A stretch of 34,470 nt of DNA, from the NCBI RefSeq assembly GCF_000251145.1, contig NZ_AIDW01000039.1, positions 1 to 34,470 of the forward strand, in the 5' to 3' direction. Both the position numbers and the translations under genes were made by a program. The notes under the pieces are model-generated. The model worked only from the letters and a program-made list of their open reading frames with translations, was not told the origin of the DNA and did no database searches. Of the stretch, positions 7,954 through 14,501 are shown in pieces (position 1 is the first letter of the stretch; the number at the start of each line of letters is the position of its first letter). The DNA is from Sphingomonas sp. PAMC 26621. GTDB lineage: Bacteria > Pseudomonadota > Alphaproteobacteria > Sphingomonadales > Sphingomonadaceae.

Positions 7954-9347
7954 TTACTTTTGGACCTGTACCGCTCCGCCGACCGCCATCGGGTCGCCTG
8001 GCGCGATGACGAGATAGCGGCGCATGTCGCCTTTCGCCTCGCTCACTACCTGGCGCAGCGGGCCGACCGCGTTGACGATCGCGCTACCCGCCGGGTTAGT
8101 CATGAACTTTGCCAGCGGCTGGATCGGGCCGCCGCCATCGGCGCGGTTCGACAGGCCCAGGACATAGGGCGTTTTCGGGCTCAGCCCCGCCACCGCGGCT
8201 TGCAGGATCTGCACTTGCCCCTGATCGAACAGCGTCACCTGGCTCTGCCCGGTGCCCTGCAGAGTCAGCTGCGCCTTCAGGCCGGCTTGGGCGAGCGGCA
8301 CGAGGTTCATCTTGCCGTTGCCGCTCGGCACCGCGCCCGGTACATAAGCAACGCCCTGAGGTCCTTGGCCAATCGAAATCGTGGCGATGACAGCGTTGGT
8401 CAGCGTGTCGATCGCGGCGACCGCATCAGCATTCTCCAGCCCGACATAGATACGCGTCCCGTCGCCCGACGGCCACAGTCCGTGCGGGAGCGCACCGACC
8501 GGGATCGCCGCGACCTGCTGGAAGGTATCGGTCCGGAACACCTTGACGATGTTCTCGGTGCCGACCGTCACATAGGCGAACTGCCCATGGGTATTGCGGA
8601 CGATGTTGACGTGGTTGGTGATCGGGCCGGTATCGATCGTCTTGAGCACAGCGAAGGGAGGCTTTGCATCAAACACCATCGTCTTGCCGACATCCTTGAG
8701 CGTCAGCCAGACCTGCTTGCCGTCCGGGGTCGCGGCGATGTCGGGGCAGAATGGGCTGTCCTGCTTCACGCGGCCGACGATTGTCTTGCTGGCGGTGTCG
8801 ATGACGACCGTCTCGGGGGAGAAGCTCGAGCACACGTACCCGTATTTCCCGCTCGGCGAGAAGATCGTCATGCCCGGACCATTGGGCACGGCAATGCGCG
8901 TCGTTGGCTCGAACGTCTTGCCGTCGAGCACCTGAATATAGTCCTCGCCGCGGATCGCCACCCAGACTTCACGGCCATCGGGGCGGAAGAACGCCTCGTG
9001 TGCTTCACGGCGTTGGTCGCAGTATCGATGAAGGTCACCGAGTTCGAACCGATCGAGATGACCGCTAGCGTCTTGCGATCGGGCGAGAAACCCATGCCAT
9101 GGACGAGCAACTGCCCCTTGTAGAGCGGGCTCAGATTGGCAGGCGTCTGGTCGCCGAGCTTGATGACGCCGAGCAGCGCGTTGGTCGACGGATCGATCAC
9201 CGACACCGTGTTGGAGAACTGGTCCGAGGTGTAGAATCGGTCCTGCGCGCTGATGGCGATATCGGGCGTGGCATTGGGGACCTGCTGCGCGGCGGCCGGG
9301 GCTGCTAGCGAGAGGGCGGCGAGGACGCTCAGCGACGATCGCTTCAT
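7954..9347 (-). pseudogene. Secreted YncE-like beta-propeller protein, frameshifted
   Basis: The gene starts at ATG 9347, sharing one base with the stop of the upstream DUF305 gene (TGATG). Residues 1-21 form a signal peptide (MKRSSLSVLAALSLAAPAAA). Propeller blades follow: FYTSDQFSNTVSVIDPSTNA and GSNSVTFIDTATNAVKH in the first frame; then, after a frame change near 9000, the second frame (7954-8961 region) continues with FFRPDGREVWVAIRGEDYIQ, GPGMTIFSPSGKYGYVCSS and PHGLWPSGDGTRIYVG. At the junction about seven residues expected between blades (a GRSPHE-type stretch) also seem missing, so a short deletion fits better than one lost base. The intact protein would be about 465-470 residues, periplasmic. 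Its function is unknown; this propeller family often carries metal or redox-related roles. Confidence 0.78.
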
Positions 9348-9730
9348 CAATGGTCTCCGTGGATATGCTGCTGGATTCGGGCCGGAGCCGGATCGTTTCG
9401 TGAGGGTAACGCCGCGCTGTCGGATAGGATGCCCTGCATCACCGCGATTTCCTGGCGCTGTTCGACGATGATACCTTGGGCGAGGCGGCGCAGTCGCTCG
9501 TCCTTGCCATAGCGTAGCTCGATCTCGGCCATGTCGATCGCGCCCTGATGGTGAGGAATCATCATCTTCGCAAAATCGCGATCGGGATCGCCGGAATAGC
9601 CGGTCATCATCGCGCCGTGCATGCGCGCCATCGCCATATCCATCGCCGCTGCAAAGCCGTCGGTTTGCGCAAACGCTGCGGTCGAAACCGCGAGCGCCGC
9701 CGCTACGAAGATGGCCGGCTTGATCGTCAC
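9347..9730 (-). CDS. DUF305 secreted protein
   Basis: The protein is 127 residues from a GTG start at 9730 with GGGAG nine bases upstream. Residues 1-21 are a signal peptide (ending AAFAQ). The DUF305 core holds the hallmark MMIPHHQGAIDMAEIEL (H60, H61) and QGIIVEQRQEIAVMQ. DUF305 proteins are ferritin-like helical bundles rich in Met and His and are often found with copper genes; some bind copper. The C-terminus ends in HIHGDH, a further possible metal ligand cluster. It is the first gene of the leftward operon, diverging from lysR. Confidence 0.88.
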   Translation of the reverse strand: MTIKPAIFVAAALAVSTAAFAQTDGFAAAMDMAMARMHGAMMTGYSGDPDRDFAKMMIPHHQGAIDMAEIELRYGKDERLRRLAQGIIVEQRQEIAVMQGILSDSAALPSRNDPAPARIQQHIHGDH

Positions 9731-9881
9731 GCTGTTCTCCCGTTTCGCCCATCCCTGCACGCTGGAATCGTCGCCGTCCAACGCATCGCGACGATGGTCG
9801 AGGCACCGATTCCTGATCAATCGCAGAATCAGATTAGATCGACAGTAACAATGCGTTGGTCTGATCGATGAGGCTGACCTA

Positions 9882-9899
9882 TCTCCTTTTGCAAGGAGA
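9882..9899 (+). promoter_or_regulatory. Hairpin enclosing the lysR ribosome binding site
   Basis: TCTCCTT-TTGC-AAGGAGA is a perfect 7-bp stem with a 4-base loop. The right arm is the Shine-Dalgarno sequence of the LysR gene (AAGGAG at 9893-9898, seven bases before GTG 9906). Folding would hide the site, implying low or regulated translation. The structure is visible; the regulatory effect is inference. Confidence 0.5.
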
Positions 9900-9905
9900 C
9901 AGGCA

Positions 9906-10778
9906 GTGACGCTCGAACAACTTCGCATCTTCGTCGCCGTGGCCGAACGCGAGCATATGACGCGCGCGGCCGAGGCGGTGAACGTCACCCAGTCCGCAGC
10001 AAGTGCCGCAATCGCCGCGCTGGAGGCGCGCCACGGCGTACCGTTGTTCAACCGGGTCGGTCGCGGGATCGAACTGACCGAAGCGGGCCGCATGTTTCTC
10101 GACGAGGCGCGCGCCGTGCTCGGCCGCGCCGCACACGCCGAGCTGGCGCTCGCCGAATATGGCGGGTTGAAGCGCGGGACTCTGCGGCTGGTCGCAAGCC
10201 AGACGATCGCGAGCTATTGGCTGCCGCTCCGGCTGGCGACGTTCCACGCCCGTTTCCCTGAGATCGCGGTAGACCTTGCCATCGACAATAGCGAAGGCGC
10301 CGCCGCGCGCGTCCGGGATGGTGCGGCCGAGCTCGGCTTTGTCGAGGGGGCGGTCGACGAACCGGCGCTGGCGCAATGGACGGTCGCCCACGACCGGATG
10401 CTGCTGGTCGGCGGAGCACCGGTCCCCCACATTGACGACGATTGGCTGCGCGCCGCACAGTGGATCGTGCGCGAGCATGGATCCGGGACACGCTCGACCT
10501 TCGAGGAGACGCTGCGCCGACGCGGTATCGATCCCGCGGCGCTCGGCATCGTGATGACGATGCCATCGAACGAAGCGGTACGGACTGCGGTGGAAGCCGG
10601 CGCCGGCGTCGCCGTGCTGTCGGCGCTGGTCGTCGCACGGGCGGTCGCGGCCGGAGACCTCCAAGCGTTGCCGCTCGACCTGCCCGAGCGACCATTCCAC
10701 GCGTTACGCCACAAGGAACGTTATCGCACGCGCGCGGCGGACGCGCTCACCGACCTTATTAAGGAGACTGGCAAGTGA
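9906..10778 (+). CDS. LysR-family transcriptional regulator
   Basis: The 290-residue protein starts at GTG 9906. Residues 1-60 are the LysR winged helix-turn-helix (MTLEQLRIFVAVAEREHMTRAAEAVNVTQSAASAAIAALE). The substrate-binding domain (about 90-290) has RLVASQTIASYWLPLRLATF and the conserved GAGVAVLSALVV. It overlaps the TDT exporter start by four bases (GTGA), so the two are co-translated, and it diverges from the DUF305-propeller-sulfite oxidase operon. Position suggests it controls one or both sulfite gene sets, similar to CysB/Cbl-like LysR proteins that sense sulfur compounds. The effector is not known. Confidence 0.93.
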   Translation: MTLEQLRIFVAVAEREHMTRAAEAVNVTQSAASAAIAALEARHGVPLFNRVGRGIELTEAGRMFLDEARAVLGRAAHAELALAEYGGLKRGTLRLVASQTIASYWLPLRLATFHARFPEIAVDLAIDNSEGAAARVRDGAAELGFVEGAVDEPALAQWTVAHDRMLLVGGAPVPHIDDDWLRAAQWIVREHGSGTRSTFEETLRRRGIDPAALGIVMTMPSNEAVRTAVEAGAGVAVLSALVVARAVAAGDLQALPLDLPERPFHALRHKERYRTRAADALTDLIKETGK

Positions 10779-11926
10779 CCGCCGACCTGAAACCCATGCT
10801 CGACGGTTTGAAGCCGCTCAGCCGGCTCGATCACCCGCGCGAGATGATCCGGCAGCTCACCCCGAACTGGTTCGCCGCGACGATGGGCACCGGCATCCTC
10901 GCGCTGGCCCTGCCGCAGGTGCCCGGCATCGGCGCATCGCTTCATCCGGTTGGCGAGGCGTTGTGGTATTTCAATATTGCACTCTTCACGCTGTTCGCCG
11001 GGCTCTACGCCGCGCGTTGGATCCTGTTTGGCCACGAGGCGCGACGCATCTTCGGACACAATACCGTGTCCATGTTCATCGGCACAATCCCGATGGGCCT
11101 TGCGACGATCATCAACGGCTTTTTAGCGTTTGGCCTGCCGCGCTTCGGCGTAGGCGTGATCCCGATCGCGGAAACCCTGTGGTGGATCGACGTCGCGATG
11201 TCGCTCGCCTGCGGCGTGGCGATTCCCTACCTAATGTTCACGCGCCACGAACATACGCTCGATGGGATGACGGCGGTGTGGCTGCTACCGGTGGTCGCCG
11301 CCGAAGTGGCGGGCGCCAGCGGCGGTCTGCTGGCGCCGCATCTGGCGAGTGCGCACGCGCAGTTCGTCGTGCTGACGACCTCCTACGTGCTGTGGGCCTA
11401 TTCGGACCCAGTGGCGTTCGGCATCCTCGCGATCCTGATCCTGCGCATGGCGCTCCACAAGCTGCCGCACGAGAGCATGGCGGCGTCGAGCTGGCTCGCG
11501 CTCGGGCCAATCGGGACCGGCGCGCTGGGCATGCTGGTGCTTGGCAGCGATGCGCCTGCCATCCTGGCTGCCAATGGCCTCGGCGACATCGGTCTCGTCG
11601 CGCAAGGGATCGGCACGATCGCGGGGTTGCTGCTGTGGGGCTTCGGCCTGTGGTGGCTGGCGCTCGCGACGCTGATCACGATCCGTTACTGGCGTGCAGG
11701 CGTGCCGTTCAATCTCGGCTGGTGGGGCTATACCTTTCCGCTGGGCGTCTACACGGTCGCGACCTTCAAGCTGGGCACGACGCTGCACCTCGGCTTCTTC
11801 GGCATTTTCGGCACCGTTCTGACGATCGCGCTGGCGTCAATGTGGCTGCTGGTGGGCGCGAAAACGGTCGCGGGCGGCTGGCGCGGCAATCTGTTCGTAT
11901 CGCCGTGTATCGCCACGCCCAATTGA
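10775..11926 (+). CDS. TDT-family transporter (TehA/SSU1-type), probable sulfite exporter
   Basis: The 383-residue inner-membrane protein has about ten hydrophobic segments. The opening LTPNWFAATMGTGILALAL and IPMGLATIINGFLAFG are signatures of the TDT (tellurite-resistance/dicarboxylate) family, which includes TehA, Mae1 and the sulfite pump SSU1. The GTG start at 10775 overlaps the lysR stop, with AAGGAG nine bases upstream. Because the next genes are the sulfite-oxidising pair SorA-SorB, sulfite export is the likely role; dicarboxylate or chloride transport are the alternatives known in the family. Confidence 0.88.
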   Translation: MTADLKPMLDGLKPLSRLDHPREMIRQLTPNWFAATMGTGILALALPQVPGIGASLHPVGEALWYFNIALFTLFAGLYAARWILFGHEARRIFGHNTVSMFIGTIPMGLATIINGFLAFGLPRFGVGVIPIAETLWWIDVAMSLACGVAIPYLMFTRHEHTLDGMTAVWLLPVVAAEVAGASGGLLAPHLASAHAQFVVLTTSYVLWAYSDPVAFGILAILILRMALHKLPHESMAASSWLALGPIGTGALGMLVLGSDAPAILAANGLGDIGLVAQGIGTIAGLLLWGFGLWWLALATLITIRYWRAGVPFNLGWWGYTFPLGVYTVATFKLGTTLHLGFFGIFGTVLTIALASMWLLVGAKTVAGGWRGNLFVSPCIATPN

Positions 11927-11944
11927 TCATAGGTCCGGATCGAA

Positions 11945-11956
11945 CGGATCGATCCG
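11945..11956. repeat. 12-bp palindrome between the TDT and sorA genes
   Basis: CGGATCGATCCG is a perfect palindrome in the 101-base gap. Related GGATCGA and CGATC repeats flank it. There is no T-run, so it is not an obvious terminator; it could be a binding site or chance repetition of the common GATC word. Confidence 0.3.
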
Positions 11957-12027
11957 ATCAACCCTGGCCGGGCAGACCCGGGACGCGACCTCCGCCATAA
12001 GCGTATCGATTTTACAGGAGACCGCCG

Positions 12028-13266
12028 GTGAACGGCTTCGAAAAGACCTTGGCCCAGCCGACGAGCCGCAGACGCTTTCTGGCCGAAGCCGCGATCGGCA
12101 GCGGTGCGCTCGTCGCGGCGCCTACGCTGGCGCAAAGCATGGTGGATCTGCACTTGCCCGGCGGCCCCTCCTCGCGCCCGATGACGAGTGCGTTTCCGGG
12201 CAAGGGAAACATGATCCTGCAGCGCATCCATCCGCCGCTGCTTGAGACGCCGATGACCGTGTTCAACGGCGATGTGTTCACGCCGAACGACCAGTTCTTT
12301 GTCCGCTGGCACTGGGCCGACATTCCAACCGCAATCGATGTCGAGGCATTCCGCATTAAGGTACACGGCGCGGTCACGCGTCCTTTATCGATCTCGCTCG
12401 CACAGCTTCTCCGGTTGCCGCGCGTCGAACTGGCCGCGGTCAATCAATGCTCGGGCAATTCGCGCGCCTTGTTCCAGCCGCCGGTAGCGGGCGCGCAGTG
12501 GCGCCACGGCGCGATGGGGAATGCGAAGTGGCTCGGCGTACGTTTGCGCGATGTCCTCGATATCGCCGGCGTCAAGCCGGGCGCAACTGCGGTTCGGTTC
12601 GGCGCACTTGACCAGCCAGTAGTTGCGGGCGGACCCGACTTAGCGAAGTCGCTCAGCGTCGACCATGCGCGCGACGGTGAAGTCATGCTCGCCTTTGGGA
12701 TGAACGGCTCTCAGATGCCGCTGCTCAATGGCTTTCCGGTCCGGTTGATCGTCCCCGGCTGGTATTCGACCTATTGGGTCAAGATGCTGAACGAGATCGA
12801 AGTACTGAGCGCGCCGGACGACGGCTATTGGATGGCCAAGGCTTACAAGATCCCCGCGACACCCGACGCCAACGTTGCCCCCGGCGCGAAGGATTTCCCG
12901 ACAGTGCCGATCAATAAGATGATCCCGCGCAGCTGGGTCACCAGCCTCGACGAGGGGCAGCTGATCGCGTTCGAGCAGTCGATCCCCCTCGGCGGCATCG
13001 CGATGGGTGGCGACTGCGGTGTCGCCAAGGTCGATGTATCGACCGACAATGGCCGGACCTGGTACAAGACGACGCTCGGCCCCGATCACGGCAAATATAG
13101 CTTCCGCCGCTGGGATGCGCAGGTGCCGCTGGCCCATGCCGGCCCGACCAAGCTGATGTCGCGATGCTGGAACACCGCAGGCGTCGCCCAGCCGATGACG
13201 CCGATCTGGAACCCGGGCGGGTTTATGCGTGGCAACATCGAAACAACCAACATCGTCGTCGGCTGA
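12028..13266 (+). CDS. sorA: SorA-like sulfite dehydrogenase, molybdenum subunit (Tat-exported)
   Basis: The 412-residue protein starts at GTG 12028 with CAGGAG ten bases upstream. Residues 12-36 form a Tat signal (PTSRRRFLAEAAIGSGALVA ending TLAQ), so it folds with cofactor before export. The Mo domain has FFVRWHWADIP and AAVNQCSGNSR, with C141 as Mo ligand, plus LNGFPVRLIVPGWY. The dimerisation domain has VDVSTDNGRTWYKT and LMSRCWNTAG. The architecture matches SorA of the sulfite:cytochrome c oxidoreductases. A cytochrome c gene follows nine bases later, the expected electron acceptor subunit. It converts periplasmic sulfite to sulfate and passes electrons to the respiratory chain. Confidence 0.92.
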   Translation: MNGFEKTLAQPTSRRRFLAEAAIGSGALVAAPTLAQSMVDLHLPGGPSSRPMTSAFPGKGNMILQRIHPPLLETPMTVFNGDVFTPNDQFFVRWHWADIPTAIDVEAFRIKVHGAVTRPLSISLAQLLRLPRVELAAVNQCSGNSRALFQPPVAGAQWRHGAMGNAKWLGVRLRDVLDIAGVKPGATAVRFGALDQPVVAGGPDLAKSLSVDHARDGEVMLAFGMNGSQMPLLNGFPVRLIVPGWYSTYWVKMLNEIEVLSAPDDGYWMAKAYKIPATPDANVAPGAKDFPTVPINKMIPRSWVTSLDEGQLIAFEQSIPLGGIAMGGDCGVAKVDVSTDNGRTWYKTTLGPDHGKYSFRRWDAQVPLAHAGPTKLMSRCWNTAGVAQPMTPIWNPGGFMRGNIETTNIVVG

Positions 13267-13275
13267 GGACAGAAC

Positions 13276-13752
13276 ATGAAGACCCCATCCTTTGGCGCGC
13301 TGGCGATCGGTCTCGTCGGCATGGCGACAGTGATGCTGTTCGCAATCGGCACCCCGAACACGCGCGTTGCGCCGCCCCCACCCGCGCCGAGCGCGCCGCC
13401 GCCTTCCAGCGTATCGGCGGGCGGTTTCTCGCTCGCCTCCACCACGGTCGACCTGCCGAGCGATGATGCGCAATATCCCGAAGGTCCGCATGCCGACGTC
13501 ATCAACGCGAATTGCACGGCCTGCCACTCGGCGAGCATGGCGCTCAACCAGCCGCCCTTGTCGGCCGACCAGTGGAAGGCAGAGGTCACCAAGATGCGCG
13601 AGGTCTACAAAGCGCCGGTCGCCGAGGCCGACGTGCCGGCAATCGTCGCGTATCTGACCGGTATGAGCGCCAAGCTTCCGGTCGCCGCGACCGGCAAGGC
13701 GCAGGATCCCGATCCGAAAGCTGCGCCCGACGTGTCGGGCGGGTCTGGCTGA
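13276..13752 (+). CDS. sorB: SorB-like c-type cytochrome subunit of sulfite dehydrogenase
   Basis: The 158-residue protein has an N-terminal membrane or signal segment (about 5-27), a Pro/Ala-rich linker (31-45), and one haem c site NCTACHS (C80, C83, H84). Met residues after the haem motif, in the TKMREVYK and LTGMSAKL stretches, are candidates for the sixth ligand. The tail is low-complexity (PDVSGGSG). It directly follows the SorA gene and would carry electrons from the Mo centre to the respiratory chain. No cleavage motif is clear, so the N-terminus may stay as a membrane anchor. Confidence 0.9.
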   Translation: MKTPSFGALAIGLVGMATVMLFAIGTPNTRVAPPPPAPSAPPPSSVSAGGFSLASTTVDLPSDDAQYPEGPHADVINANCTACHSASMALNQPPLSADQWKAEVTKMREVYKAPVAEADVPAIVAYLTGMSAKLPVAATGKAQDPDPKAAPDVSGGSG

Positions 13753-14117
13753 CGGCCTCGCGCTTACGCTGTGACGGGCGTTGCGGCGCGACGCTCGGCG
13801 GCCCGCTTACGTTAGGGCGACGACCAAGCGTGGTAAGCGCGAGGACCTACAGCGGGCGCTTTGCAACGATCTCCCCAGAGCCGGCTCGCGATCGAGCCCG
13901 GTGATGTTAGGGTTGAGTATAAAGGGGACCCGGCATGACCGTCCCGACGACACCGGTTCCGAATTGGGCCGGGCAGTCGCAGGCCGGTTGGTCTATGACC
14001 CCAGCATCGCGACCGTGGACGAAGCGACGCTCAATGAGCTTGTCGCGCACCGCAAGCGATCGACTCCCAAAGCGTCGTGGCAACGTGCAGAGGGTAGTCG
14101 GGGCTTCTTCGCGTCAC
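13753..14117. other. Unassigned stretch between sorB and cueR
   Basis: Rightward and leftward genes converge here. One rightward frame reads plausibly at about 13950-14090 (GSELGRAVAGRLVYDPSIA, VDEATLNELVAHRKR) with high GC at third positions, but lacks a start in its own frame near a ribosome site. An ATG at 13935 with AAGGGGACC upstream opens a different, less protein-like frame. This could be the remnant of a frameshifted small gene. I do not recognise it. Confidence 0.3.
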
Positions 14118-14501
14118 CTATCCTGCTAAGCGATCGATAATCGGACAGTCAGGCCGATCATCCCCGTGGCAGGCTTGGGCGAGGTGGATGAGCGAGCATT
14201 GCATAGCTTCCAGCGCTTGAGCCTTACGGCCCAGCTCGGCAGCACGTGCTTCCGCCAGCGCCTTCACCTCCGCGCTGGACCGCGCGCGATCGGACCAAAG
14301 CCCGAGCAGCGTCCTGATCTCCTCGATCGGAAATCCCAGATCACGCGCGTTGGCAATGAAGCGAAGGCGATGAACGTCGGGGGCGGCATAGTCGCGGTAG
14401 CTTCCACGCCGGGGCGGCGCGGGCACAAGGCCAATCTTCTCGTAATGGCGGATCATGCGCTGCGAGACGCCGCTTGCATCCGATGCCGCCCCAATGTTCA
14501 T
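14118..14501 (-). CDS. cueR: CueR-type Cu(I)-responsive MerR regulator
   Basis: The 127-residue protein has the MerR winged helix (MNIGAASDASGVSQRMIRHY, then YRDYAAPDVHRLRFIANARD), a dimerisation helix, and the C-terminal metal loop ACHGDDRPDCPII. The cysteines C111 and C119 match the C112/C120 pair and eight-residue spacing of E. coli CueR, the signature of +1 metal sensing (Cu, Ag, Au). Its start overlaps the ATPase stop by four bases (ATGA), so it is the second gene of an ATPase-cueR operon and is co-expressed with its presumed target. I could not find a good MerR-type dyad in front of the ATPase. Confidence 0.92.
   Translation of the reverse strand: MNIGAASDASGVSQRMIRHYEKIGLVPAPPRRGSYRDYAAPDVHRLRFIANARDLGFPIEEIRTLLGLWSDRARSSAEVKALAEARAAELGRKAQALEAMQCSLIHLAQACHGDDRPDCPIIDRLAG

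Noticed and set aside
7948..9123. 391-codon plus-strand frame opposite the beta-propeller gene
   Set aside because: Composition is Arg/His/Asp-rich antisense sequence; the minus strand carries clear propeller repeats and a signal peptide.
9731..9905. ECF-type promoter for the first DUF305 operon
   Set aside because: There is no CGTA on the minus strand in this interval, so the operon does not seem to belong to the copper regulon.
13935..14129. Small gene starting at ATG 13935 between sorB and cueR
   Set aside because: The frame is Arg/Ser-rich without motif; a different frame of the same DNA looks more protein-like, so neither can be called.
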